This document shows, in pieces, positions 24,201 through 33,924 of a stretch of DNA of 64,000 nt (position 1 is its first letter; the number at the start of each line of letters is the position of its first letter). The notes under the pieces were generated by a model. It made no database searches. It saw only the letters and a list, made by a program, of their open reading frames with translations, and had not been told where the DNA came from. This DNA comes from Primulina eburnea (taxonomy: Eukaryota > Streptophyta > Magnoliopsida > Lamiales > Gesneriaceae). The DNA is taken from the NCBI RefSeq assembly GCF_022965805.1, contig NC_133103.1, positions 52,216,386 through 52,280,385 on the forward strand, in the 5' to 3' direction. Made by a program: the position numbers and the translations under genes.

Positions 24201-25631
24201 TAGAAGAGCCGCCTTTCCTTATTGCACTTAAAGCCTCTTGAGAAGTTTCTTCCAAAGCATAGAGTTGCCCTTTCTTATGCCCTCTCGTTACTGTTCTTTG
24301 GAATCGGTCCTTAACAACAAAATCAGTTGCAGTAAATTCAAGAGTACACAAATTATCTGAAGCAAGTTTGCCAACTGATAACAAATTCTTTTTCAATTCA
24401 GGGACAACTAGAACATCTTTCAAATTTAAGCTGCCCATCTTAGTATTGAGACGTATGTTTCCTTTATGAGTAATAGGCAAAATTTCTCCATTTCCAACAT
24501 AAATGACGTCATTTCCTCTATATGATTTTGCAAATAAAAGTTTACCTGAATCATTGGTCATATGAGAAGTGGCACCTGAGTCAACATAAAATGTTTCATC
24601 ATTTGATCCATTAACAGCTAAAGCTGCTAGTGCTTGTGGAAGATCATTAGATTGATAGGAGTAATCAAATCTATGCCAACAATCAATTGCAACATGGTTG
24701 GATCTGCCACAAATCTGACATGGTTCTTTTTCATTGTTGTTGGAGTTATTTGAAAGTTGTGTTGACTGTCCGATTTGATTTATATCCTTGGCTTGAGAAT
24801 GGTTGAAGTGCCCTATTTGTTTCTGGTTGTTGTTGCGTCTATCTTGTGGATTGTAACGACCAGCTGGAGTAAAGCCCCTTCCTCTGGAATTGAATTGACC
24901 TCTACCACCTCTACCATTTTGTCCTCGTCCACGTTGGCCAAAATAGGCTTGAGCATGTTCAAGAAATACCTTTTCTTCTTCTCTTTGAGCAGCCAAGGCT
25001 TGTTCATGTCCCTGAAGTGCTAGCACAAACTGACCAAAGGACGGGTAAGGTGGTTTAGAAAGCATGGCTAAGCGAAAGTTCTCATACCTTGGCCCCAAGC
25101 CTCTAGCATATTGAAAAACTTTGTCAATGTCACTAACAGGCTTCTTGATTGCAGCAAGAATGTCACATATTGCCTTGAATTCTCTCAGATACTCATCCAC
25201 TGCTTGTGACCCTTTCTTTAGCGTCATTAGTAGATGTTTTAAATGTCCGTCTTTTTCAATAGTTACCGGCAGCAAGTGTTCTTCAAGAGAAGACCATAGC
25301 TCATACACTGTTTCAGCGTCAAGATTTAGGCCAAGGGTATCTTCTCTCATCGTGCCAAGAAGCTAATTAGAGAGAAGAAGACCATCATTGACAATCCATG
25401 GAGAATAGTTCGGATTTACCACTATATCTCCTTTGTCATTTTCAAGTTCAGCAGATGGTTTTCATCAGAGTGAAGATGATGAAGTATTCCTAAACTGCGA
25501 ACAAGAGGGATGATTTGAGAACGCCATAGCAAATAATTGTTGGAGTTTAATTTTGCCGATACCAAGCTAGAGCATTGGTGAAATGCTTGGATGCTCAATT
25601 GTGGCTCCTGAGTTTTAACTAAGCTAGACAT
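21185..25631 (-). pseudogene. Ty1/copia gag-pol polyprotein, disrupted
   Basis: The start ATG is 25631. Domains in order are: Gag (25631 to about 24750); a CX2CX4HX4C zinc knuckle (CQICGRSNHVAIDC); aspartic protease with DSGATSHM; GAG-pre-integrase (WHQRLGHPS); integrase with CVSCQMGK and DLWGPAP (to about 23480); reverse transcriptase with the YVDDVLVAG active site; and RNase H ending at ADIFTKPLP. The longest intact piece (22975-21185) carries RT and RNase H. The frame is broken by at least two frameshifts (near 25400 and 23850) and by in-frame stops near 25365, 23482 and 23029. One stop is consistent with CGA changing to TGA and another with TGG changing to TAG. The element is probably no longer autonomous. 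Confidence 0.95.
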
Positions 25632-25685
25632 TTTTTGGTTTGGTTGAGTGATATCACAGCTTGCTGGTATATGGCTCTGATACTA

Positions 25686-25939
25686 TGAGAAAAATTGGAA
25701 GAAATTGATTTTCTGTCACTTGATAATTTTCTATTGAATCACACAGTGTATATATATACAGAGGAGTTCTCGAAATTGCAAAATGCTATATTTAGACAAA
25801 AGAATAAATAAAGGAAAGTCATAATTATGTTTGAGATTTGACAGCACTAATTCTTCCATTAATTTTTCCATTGATGCTTCCAGAATTTGAGTCACGGCTG
25901 ATGTGCCTAATCCCTTCTGGTTGTAGAGTTTCCTTAACA
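25686..25939 (-). repeat. 5' LTR of copia element
   Basis: 254 bp, followed on the minus strand by the PBS (ATAGTATCAGAGCC). It is about 97-98% identical to the 3' LTR by eye. Confidence 0.95.
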
Positions 25940-25944
25940 GTACC

Positions 25945-26351
25945 CTATCGACAGATTTGAGGTTTTTGAATGCATATTTTTCTCCTAGAATCATTGAGTA
26001 ATACTAGAGATTCGTGTGATACATGCACACACACACACACCTCGACCGACCATTTGATAATATCCTCACATTAATTTATTAATTAAATGTCCTAGCTAGA
26101 AAGAAAGCTGTCCGGTGCCTATGAATCCATCTTTCATACAATGTTGTACAGATTATAAGCCATTTACGTGGAAAAAGAAAGACCCACTATTTCTGTCCAC
26201 AAAACCTCTATAAATAAACCCCACACTTCATGCACTCCATCATATTCAACCTAATTGCGACTTTTGTTCTTTTATTTCGAATACTGATCATCAACAGCTA
26301 AGCTAATTTACTTGTTCTTCATTCTCAGACAAGCTTTTGTTCACGCACAAT
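25945..26351 (+). promoter_or_regulatory. ELIP1 promoter and 5' leader
   Basis: A TATA box TATAAATA lies at 26209-26216, 143 bp before the ATG. A TACGTGG element (ACGT core, as in G-box/ABRE-type sites) lies 44 bp further upstream at 26165-26171. A CA repeat is near 26026. The proximal region is almost identical to those of ELIP2, ELIP3 and the orphan promoter at 32100. Distal sequence is displaced by the copia insertion. Confidence 0.75.
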
Positions 26352-26504
26352 ATGGCAGCTGCAGCAACAGGGATGCAAATGATCTGTGGAGCTGGTTTCA
26401 ATTCAAGAATTGCTTGTCTGAACCAGTTTGCTCCTTTAAGATCAAGCGTGCCACTTTTTAAGAGGGATATGAAGTTCAGAGTTCGAAGCACGGCTGAGGT
26501 ATGT

Positions 26505-26597
<93 letters not shown>

Positions 26598-27192
26598 GTA
26601 TATGTGAAGTTTATATATAGTTTGCTACTTAAATATTAACAGTACGTAAAATACTAATTTAACAGGATGGTGGTGATGTTGTTGATGAGAAAGAAAAAGC
26701 AGCAATTCCAATTCCACCACAATTGTTCTCGACCCCTCCTCCCCGGCCGCAACCTGAGGTAGTTCAGATCTTTTTTGTTTTAATCTTGTAATAATTGATT
26801 TAGTACATTTATATAATCACATGTCGTGGTCTCAATTTCCATTCAGGAGAGCACAAATATTACAGATATCATGGCCTTCGATGGGCCCTGGCCCGGAGAG
26901 GATCAACGGCCGTCTAGCCATGATCAGATTCGTGGCAGCCATTGCGGTTGAATTCACCAGAGGACAAGGTATCTTTTCGCAGATACAAAACGGAGGGATC
27001 CTTTGGTTTGTCGGGACAACTGTTGTGCTATCTGTGGCATCACTTGTTCCGTTATTTAAAGGTGTGAGCGCCGATTCGAGGTCCAAGGGATTGATGACAT
27101 CCGATGCGGAGCTTTGGAATGGAAGGCTTGCAATGGTAGGATTGATAGCTCTGGCCTACACCGAGTACCTCAAGGGCGGAACTCTTGTGTGA
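26352..27192 (+). pseudogene. ELIP: ELIP1: early light-induced protein gene, frameshifted
   Basis: There are three exons with GT..AG borders: 26352-26498 (49 codons, transit peptide), 26666-26758 (31 codons, acidic/proline-rich linker) and 26847-27192 (three membrane helices). Intron 1 carries a TA run. ELIPs are nuclear-encoded thylakoid proteins of the LHC superfamily that bind pigments under light stress or drying. Compared with ELIP2 and ELIP3, exon 3 has one extra C (GGGCCCTGG for GGGCCTGG, about 26886). This throws the frame off shortly before the first chlorophyll-binding motif. Downstream, that motif also has MIR for MIG, replacing a conserved Gly with Arg. Both changes suggest a dead copy, though a base-call error at the C run could explain the frameshift. 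Confidence 0.9.
26506..26594. repeat. (TA)n microsatellite in ELIP1 intron 1
   Basis: Interrupted TA run just inside the 5' splice site. It varies in length between paralogues: about 45331-45404 in ELIP2 and about 55808-55853 in ELIP3. Confidence 0.95.
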
Positions 27193-28337
27193 AAATAGTT
27201 TTTTTTAATGGTCTTTTGGGTTCGATGATGTGTAAAAACTAATGTAAAAATATAGTGATATTTCATCGTTTGAATGTATTACTTTTCTTTATCAACTTCT
27301 AAATCTATAATTATTTATTCTGAAATGCAGGTAAACTCTATATTTTAATTGGGAAATTGTAACTTTTGGTCATGTTTGTACACTTGATGTAACAAGTATG
27401 AAAACAATCTATAAATTATCATTCAAATGTAAATGGCCCTCACTTTTAAAATTGCATATTAATCGAATTTTATTTCTCATTTATTCTCGTTTGTAGTTAA
27501 AAATGTCAAAACGGGTCGACCTTCCATTAAACAAGACAAAGTCTTGTGGGATGGAAAAATCGCAATCCAACTCAACTCAAATTGAGTTGCAGGTCAAACA
27601 TGTCAACATTGTCAATTCATTTTAAAAAAAAAAAAACTTAAAAAATATCATAACAAAAAAAAAGAGTTAACAGTTTAGTACTCTTAATATCTAATCTCAA
27701 TATTCCTTGTAAACTATCTCAAATATTTAATGAAATTCTTTTGTATATAGCTACCTAATGATATATTAAAAAACATTAGTAAAAAATAATCTAAATATGA
27801 GTGATGATAACGGTGAAAAACTCTAAAAGATAATTTAAATATAATTTTTGTATATTTTTGAAATTGTATAGTTTTTAATAAAATGTTTGCAAATTTAATT
27901 AATGTTATGTGATTTTCTGTGTACAGTTGGTTTTGATGCATCGATCTCACAAATATAATTAGAGCTCATGTTTTTACCTAAAATTGAAGGTATTTACTAT
28001 TTTTTTTATAAAAAGAATTGAGGGGACGAAATTTTTCTTAGCTTTTATGACTCTTTATTTAATTAGTTGTATACTTATTTATATATTAAAAAAATTATTA
28101 TCTTTTACAAAAACATAACTTATCTAAATATTAGTGGTTAAAAAGGTAAATAATTTTCCATTTCAATCTTTCATAATTTATTTAAATTTTGTGTCAAATT
28201 AATTTAAAATTTAAAATAAACTATATTGATGTCCTGGAAAAGGCTAGGGTTATTCTTGGACTCGAGCGAACAAAGAAAGTTTAACCGAGCCAAATTCAAA
28301 TTTGCTTCTAAGAGAAGATTACGCGTAAAATTTAGTT
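27193..28337. other. ELIP1 downstream spacer (type without MITE)
   Basis: 3' flank and AT-rich spacer, very similar to 56448-57640 after ELIP3. No gene, RNA gene or coding frame supported. Confidence 0.7.
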
Positions 28338-28778
28338 AGGGTCCTCTCCCCTAGACATAATCCTCTATCCGGTCAAGGTTCTCTTGCCTGGACAGTCCTC
28401 TAGCCCGGATAGAGTACTCTCGCCCATCCAGGGTCCTATAGCCTTACCAGGTCCTCTTGTCAGGGCAGAGTCCTCTCCTCCGGAAAGGATTCTCTCACCT
28501 GGACAGGGTTCAATAGCTCGGCCACGGTCTCTCGTCTGTCCAGAGTCCTATAGCCTGACCAGGGTCCTCTCGTCAGTCTAGGGTCCATTCGCTTGGCCAA
28601 CGTCCTCTAGTCCGGCCAGAGTTCTCTCGTTTGATCAGGGTTCTCTAGTTCGGCCAGGGTCATCTCGCCTGATCAGGGTCCTCTAGCCCGGCCAGGGTCA
28701 TCTCGCCCATCCAGGGCTCATGTCACCCGACCAGGGTCAATCTCGCTCGACCAATGTCCTCACTCCCGATTAGGGTTC
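28338..28778. repeat. 19-bp GC-rich minisatellite, array 1
   Basis: Degenerate 19-bp monomers of the form CTCTCGYCYGNCCAGGGTC, alternating with CTATAG or CTCTAG starts, about 23 units. The block ends with a constant tail (CAATGTCCTCACTCCCGA.. then TTCAAGG) leading into an ELIP relic. It is nearly identical to 47390-47818. A 65-codon open frame here is a by-product of the repeat. Confidence 0.9.
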
Positions 28779-28829
28779 AAGGTCACTTAATCACCTGTAT
28801 GGGTCACCATACCTATTGAAAAAAGATAT

Positions 28830-29070
28830 GACATTGGTAGTTGTTAGAGGACATGGTATGGGCAGTCGTCAGAGGACAGGGCGTGAGCATATATCTAATA
28901 AGGAACAGTGTACATGCACTATAATCGAGGTCATCTTCTCCCCTACAAATACCGAGTTTGTAAATGGCGAGACTCTTGTGTGAGAGTTTTTTATGGGAAT
29001 TTTTTATTCCATTATGGTGTTGATAGCTCTGGCTTACACCGAGTACCTCAAGGGCGAAACTCTTGTGTGA
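28830..29070 (+). pseudogene. ELIP exon-3 relic (type I)
   Basis: It contains TNTEFVNGETLV and, about 60 bp on, a second copy of the C-terminus, VLIALAYTEYLKGETLV, ending in TGA at 29068-29070. This is followed by the ELIP 3' flank. Upstream, TTGTTAGAGGACATGG resembles the end of helix 1 (RGQG region). No start codon or helices remain. Copies lie at about 47870, 49917 and 51970. Confidence 0.7.
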
Positions 29071-30448
29071 AAATAGTCTTGTAAAGGTGTGTTTTTGGTT
29101 CGATGATGTGGAAAAACTAATGCAAAATATAGTGTTATTTTCATCGTTCGAATGTATTATTTCTTTATCAACTTCCAAATCTATAATTATTTACTCAGAA
29201 ATGGTAAATTCTATATTTTAATGGGAAACTGTGGCTTTTGGTCATGTTTGTATACTTGATGTAACAAGTATGAAAACAATCTATAAATTATCATTCAAAT
29301 TTAAATAGCCATGACTTTTAAAATTGCATATTAATTGAATTTTATTTCTCATTTATTCTCGTTTGTAGTTAAAACTGTCAAAATGGGTCGACCTCTTCCA
29401 TTAAACAAGACAAAGTCTTGTGGGATGGAAAAATTGCAATCCAACTCAACTCACATTAAGTTGCAGGTCAGACATGTCAACCTTGTCAATTCTTTTTTTT
29501 TTAAAAAAATAAGCTTAAAAAAGATCAAAACAAAAAAAAAAAATTAACAATTTAGTCTTAATATCTAATCTTAATATTCCTCGTAAACTTTCTCAAAATA
29601 TTTAATGAAATTCATTATTAATAAAAATTTTTTTGTATGTAGCTACCAAATGATATATTAAAAAATATTAATAAAAAAATAATCGATACACACACATATA
29701 TATTTATTAAATGTGAGTAATGATAACTGTGAAAAACACTAAAAGATAATTTAAATGTAATTGTTGTATAAATCGTATAGTTTTTAATGAAATGTTTGCA
29801 AATTTATTTAATGTTATGTGATTTTCTATGTAAAGTTGGTATTCATGCATCGATCTCACAAATATGATTAGAGCTCATGTTTTTATCTAAAAAGACGGTA
29901 TTTACTATTTGACAAAAACTTGTGTGAGACGGTCTCACGGATCGTATTTGTGAGACGAATCTCTTATTTGGGTCATCCATGAAAAATTATTACTTTTTAT
30001 GCTGAGAGTATTATTTTTATTATGAATATGGGTAGACTTGACCCGTCTCACAGATTAAGATCCGTAAGACGATCTCAATTGAGATCCACTCTTACTATTT
30101 TTTTTATAAAAAGAATTGAGGGGACTAAATTGTTTCTTAGCTTTTATGTCAATCTTTTAGTACTCTTTATTTAATAAGTTGTATACTTATTTATATATTA
30201 AAGAAATTATTATCTTTTACAAAACATTACTTATTTAAATATTAGTAGTTAAAAATGTAAATAATTTTTCTTTTCAATCTTTCATAATTTATTTAATTTT
30301 TTTGTAAAATTAATTTAAAATTTAAAATAAACTATATTGATGTCTTAAAAAAGGCTCGGGTCATTCTTGGAACCGAGCGAAATTTTTTTTTTTAACCGAG
30401 CCAAATTTTAAATTGCTTCTAAGAGTAGAGTATGCGTAAAATTTAGTT
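29071..30448. other. Array spacer with MITE
   Basis: Duplicated ELIP 3' flank, near-identical to 48111-49480, 50157-51239 and 52215-53593. It holds the MITE at 29919-30088. No gene seen. Confidence 0.7.
29919..30088. mobile_element. MITE-like element (downstream-spacer copy)
   Basis: It begins CTTGTGTGAGACGGTCTCACGG, in the opposite orientation to the copy at 20477. The right end is eroded (AAGACGATCTCAATTGAGATC). Sister copies start at 46849, 48956, 51002 and 53065. Confidence 0.75.
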
Positions 30449-30890
30449 AGGGTCCTCTCGCCTAGACAGAATCCTCTATCCGATCAAGGTTCTCTCGCCT
30501 GGATAGTCCTCTAGCCCGGATAGAGTCCTCTCGCCCATCCAAGGTCCTATAGCCTTACCAGGACCTCTTGTCAGGGCAGAGTCCTCTCGCCCGAAAAGGA
30601 TTCTCTCACCTGGACAGGGTTCTATAGCTCGGCCACGGTCTCTCGTCTGTCCAGGGTCCTATAGCCTGACCAGGGTCCCCTCGTCGGTCTAGGGTCCATT
30701 CGCTTTGCCAACGTCCTCTAGTCCGGCCAGAGTTCTCTCGTTACGATCAGGGTCCTCTAGTTCAGCCAGGGTCATCTCGCCCGATCAGGGTTCTCTAGCC
30801 CGGCCAGGGTCATCTCGCCCATCCAGGGCTCATGTCACCCGACCAGGGTCAATCTCGCTCGACCAATGTCCTCACTCCCGACCAGGGTTC
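30449..30890. repeat. 19-bp minisatellite, array 2
   Basis: Same monomer as array 1 with slightly different variants. Nearly identical to 53594-54035. Confidence 0.9.
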
Positions 30891-30949
30891 AAGGTCACTT
30901 AATCACCTGTATGGGTCTCCATGCCTATTGAAAAAAGATATGACATTGG

Positions 30950-31155
30950 CAGTTGTTAGAGGACATGGTATGGGTAGTCGTCAGAGGACAGGGTGTGAGC
31001 ATATATCTAATAAGGAACAATGTACATGCACTATAATCGAGGTCATCTTCTCCCCTACAAATACCGAGTTTGTAAATGGCGAGACTCTTGTGGGAGAGTT
31101 TTTTATGGGCATGTTTTTTTCTATTATGGTGTTGATCAAGTGTTCTGATGTGTAA
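30950..31155 (+). pseudogene. ELIP exon-3 relic (type II)
   Basis: The NTEFVNGETLVGEFF frame ends at 31155. Same structure as 19889-20068. Confidence 0.6.
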
Positions 31156-32099
31156 AGAATTATATAAATGTAAATTATATAGTGATATTTTACGGTGAAA
31201 TTGTTTAATTAAATATTTTTTGTTCTGAAACTCTAATGGTTTTCTTTTATTATTATTATTATTATTATTATGGTTAGTTCTAAATCTACAAAAATATTTT
31301 TTTTCCCTAACACACTTTCAGTTCTTTGACATTATTATATATTATTTGTATTCTAATACAAATTTAATAAGTATTGAAAGATAATAAAATTGAGGATGAA
31401 ATTTTTCTTAAAATTATACATATATAAATACATAAATAAATACAAGTATGTTGGAAGGATTGTACCAAAATTTAAACTTTAATTGAAGTAGAGCTTATAA
31501 TTATTCTTTTATGTTGGGAAAGAGTATGTATCTTGTAAGACGGTCTCATGAATCTTTATCTGTGAGATGTGTCAAACCTACCGATATTCACAACAAAAAG
31601 TAATAATCTTAGCATCAAAAGTAATAATTTTTCATTGATGATTCAAATAAGAGATCCGTCTCACAAAATACGACCCGTGAGACCGTCTCACACAAGTTTT
31701 TACTGTTGGCAAAACTTATATTTTATGTACTAGCATTTCTATCAAGTGTGTAGTCTAAAAGTTAAGTAATCAAAGCTCGTGCAGCATTTTCGTCTAATTT
31801 TTGATATAACGTCGAATATTTCAGCATATTTTGGCACCACACCAACAGACCGCACTAGCAAGTTTTTGTGTCAAATCCGAATTTTTTGATCTCATATGAG
31901 TATTTTTCGGTGATACATTAGCACCCTAACAAAATTAATATATACTAAAAGCAAAAAAAAAATCAGAGTTAACAAACCGAAACCAAATTTTGAATACTTA
32001 GCGAACCCAAACCCGGCCGAAATGAGACAAGTTTAGTTCAAGACCAAAAAAATTGTTTTCCGTTAATTTTTTAGTTGGAAACGAACAAGAATCAACACA
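31156..32099. other. Upstream spacer of the lost ELIP, with MITE at 31532-31696
   Basis: AT-rich, with a (TTA)n run (about 31247-31269). It aligns with 20069-21039 and 43791-44764. No gene seen. Confidence 0.7.
31532..31696. mobile_element. MITE-like element (upstream-spacer copy)
   Basis: Ends CTTGTAAGACGGTCTCA and GTGAGACCGTCTCACACAAG. Orthologous to 20477-20641. Confidence 0.8.
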
Positions 32100-32442
32100 A
32101 CTACCCTATCGAAAGATTTGAGGTTTTTGGATGCATATTTTGCTCCTAGAGATTCGTGTGATACATGCACACACACTTCGACCGACCATTTGATAATATC
32201 CTCACATTAATTTATTAATTAAATGTCATAGCTAGAAAGAAAGCTGTCCGGTGCCTATGAATCCATCTTTCATACGATGTTGTACAGATTATAAGCCATT
32301 TACGTGGAAAAAGAAAGACCCACTATTTCTGTCCACAAAACCTCTATAAATAAACCCCACACTTCATGCACTCCATCATATTCAACCTAATTGCGACTTT
32401 TGTTCTTTTATCTCGAATACTGATCATCAACAGCTAAGCTAA
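32100..32442 (+). promoter_or_regulatory. Orphan ELIP promoter and 5' leader without a gene
   Basis: The sequence is almost identical to the ELIP2/ELIP3 promoters. It includes TACGTGG at 32301-32307 and TATAAATA at 32345-32352, through CAACAGCTAAGCTAAT in the 5' leader. It then switches to ATAGAACGCTATCG of the Athila-like LTR. The bases AAT are shared by both sides of the junction. The ELIP start codon and everything downstream, to the middle of the next minisatellite (43283), are missing. Confidence 0.88.
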
Positions 32443-32884
32443 TATAGAACGCTATCGTGCCCAGTTAATTATTAATAAGTTTTGACTGGATGCTGGGTTT
32501 GGTCAATTAAATTAGGAAAACGCAAGAATTTTAGCGGCTATCCCTATAATTCTAAGGTTAATTGCTTGTATCTGCATGAATAAATATATGTTAGCCGATG
32601 AACAGTGATACAATTGAATAGTAGAAATCCCTTGAATCGAGCTTGGTAATATTAATTTACATTTAATTAGTTTTTTCATCTTGATTTGTTATTTCTTCTT
32701 GCATGTTAAATTAGTTCTAGTATTTTATTTAATTCATATCCAAAATCTCCCATTTATTTGCATTTTGCTCGAAAGAAATAAATCTCCCGTTCTCTGTGGA
32801 TTCGACCCTGCTCATCATTATACTAATTTTATCTAGAGAGTAGGAATTTAATTTTGGTGGGTCAACGACAGCACACCAAATTTT

Positions 32885-33770
32885 GCAGCAGATTTTTCTA
32901 ATTCAATTCTCCAACCAATCTCCAACAGCTCTCGTGAAGTGAAGAAAAAAGGGGCGCACGGCTAAGTTTCATTTCTATTCAAGGGATAATTTTACTATTT
33001 CGATTTATCACTATGAGGCTTTTTGCACTTTAATTTATTATTTTTGTTTGCCCAGGTATTTGTTGATTTATTATTTAATTATATGAATGTTATATGTCAA
33101 TTAATCTGACAATTTAATTTGATGTATGATTTTCTACTGCTATACATGAATTCAGTGATCCATAATTGTCATGAACGATTGGTACATGAGTAGCGATAGA
33201 TTATGTGTGTTGTGCTATCATAACATATTTAATTTAAATAAATCAACGAAACTCGATCTATCAATTGCAGCTATCTCGATTGTTAGATTTTAGGATTAAC
33301 TGTTTTCACAAAACGAAATGCTATCTTTAATTAATATGGAACGCTATCGTGCCCAGTTAATTATTAATAAGTTTTGACTGGATGCTGGGTTTGGTCAATT
33401 AAATTAGGAAAACGCAAGAATTTTAGCGGCTATCCCTATAATTCTAAGGTTAATTGCTTGTATCTGCATGAATAAATATATGTTAGCCGATGAACAGTGA
33501 TACAATTGAATAGTAGAAATCCCTTGAATCGAGCTTGGTAATATTAATTTACATTTAATTAGTTTTTTCATCTTGATTTGTTATTTCTTCTTGCATGTTA
33601 AATTAGTTCTAGTATTTTATTTAATTCATATCCAAAATCTCCCATTTATTTGCATTTTGCTCGAAAGAAATAAATCTCCCATTCCCTGTGGATTCGACCC
33701 TGCTCATCATTATACTAATTTTATCTAGAGAGTAGGAATTTAATTTTGGTGGGTCAACGACAGCACACCA
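32885..33770 (+). repeat. Partial LTR duplication (886 bp) before the PBS, unit 1
   Basis: It repeats the last ~886 bp of the LTR (37197-38082), starting GCAGCAGATTTTT, so that the PBS is preceded by one and a part LTR. The same arrangement recurs at 38089-38973. Confidence 0.9.
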
Positions 33771-33775
33771 AATTT

Positions 33776-33793
33776 TGGCGCCGTTGCCGGGGA
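33776..33793 (+). other. Primer-binding site (tRNA-Asp type), unit 1
   Basis: TGGCGCCGTTGCCGGGGA, 5 bp after the LTR end ...CACACCA. A second PBS lies at 38979-38996. Confidence 0.9.
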
Positions 33794-33924
33794 ACGGTGC
33801 AAGGTTAATTTTTTTCGAGTTTTTTTTTGTTTTTTGTTTTGTTTTATGGTTTGTTCTTCTCTTACAGGTGATTCATCAAGAGAAGAAGAATTTTAGAATT
33901 TTTTTTGTTGTGAAATACTTCGAG

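Larger units (their letters stand above)
21045..25939 (-). mobile_element. Full-length Ty1/copia retrotransposon, TSD GTACC
   Basis: LTRs of 255 bp (21045-21299) and 254 bp (25686-25939) begin TGTTAAGG and end TTTTTCTCA on the minus strand. They differ by about five substitutions and a small indel. The target duplication GTACC lies at 21040-21044 and 25940-25944. A PBS containing TATCAGAGCC adjoins the 5' LTR, and a purine tract (CACTTTGAGGGGGCA) precedes the 3' LTR. The order gag, protease, integrase, RT, RNase H is that of Ty1/copia. It sits about 0.4 kb upstream of the ELIP1 start codon, and the flanking sequence is continuous with the uninterrupted site at about 32096. Confidence 0.96.

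Noticed and set aside
26832..27086. Antisense open frames opposite ELIP exon 3 (also 45649-45891 and 56099-56341)
   Set aside because: They mirror the conserved exon on the other strand, appear in every copy for that reason, and have no start context or family.
28384..28581. 65-codon Ser/Pro/Arg-rich frames in the minisatellite (also 30705, 47424, 53850)
   Set aside because: Products of the 19-bp repeat; the frame is not maintained across all arrays.
30832..31155. 107-codon frame spanning minisatellite end and ELIP relic (also 53977-54300)
   Set aside because: It joins repeat sequence to a decayed exon fragment and has no ELIP helix or transit peptide. Its conservation is explained by recent duplication.
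33775..33924. Upstream extension of the Athila-like Gag frame from the PBS
   Set aside because: It has no ATG and covers the primer-binding site and a T-rich leader. The first ATG at 33925 is the sensible start.
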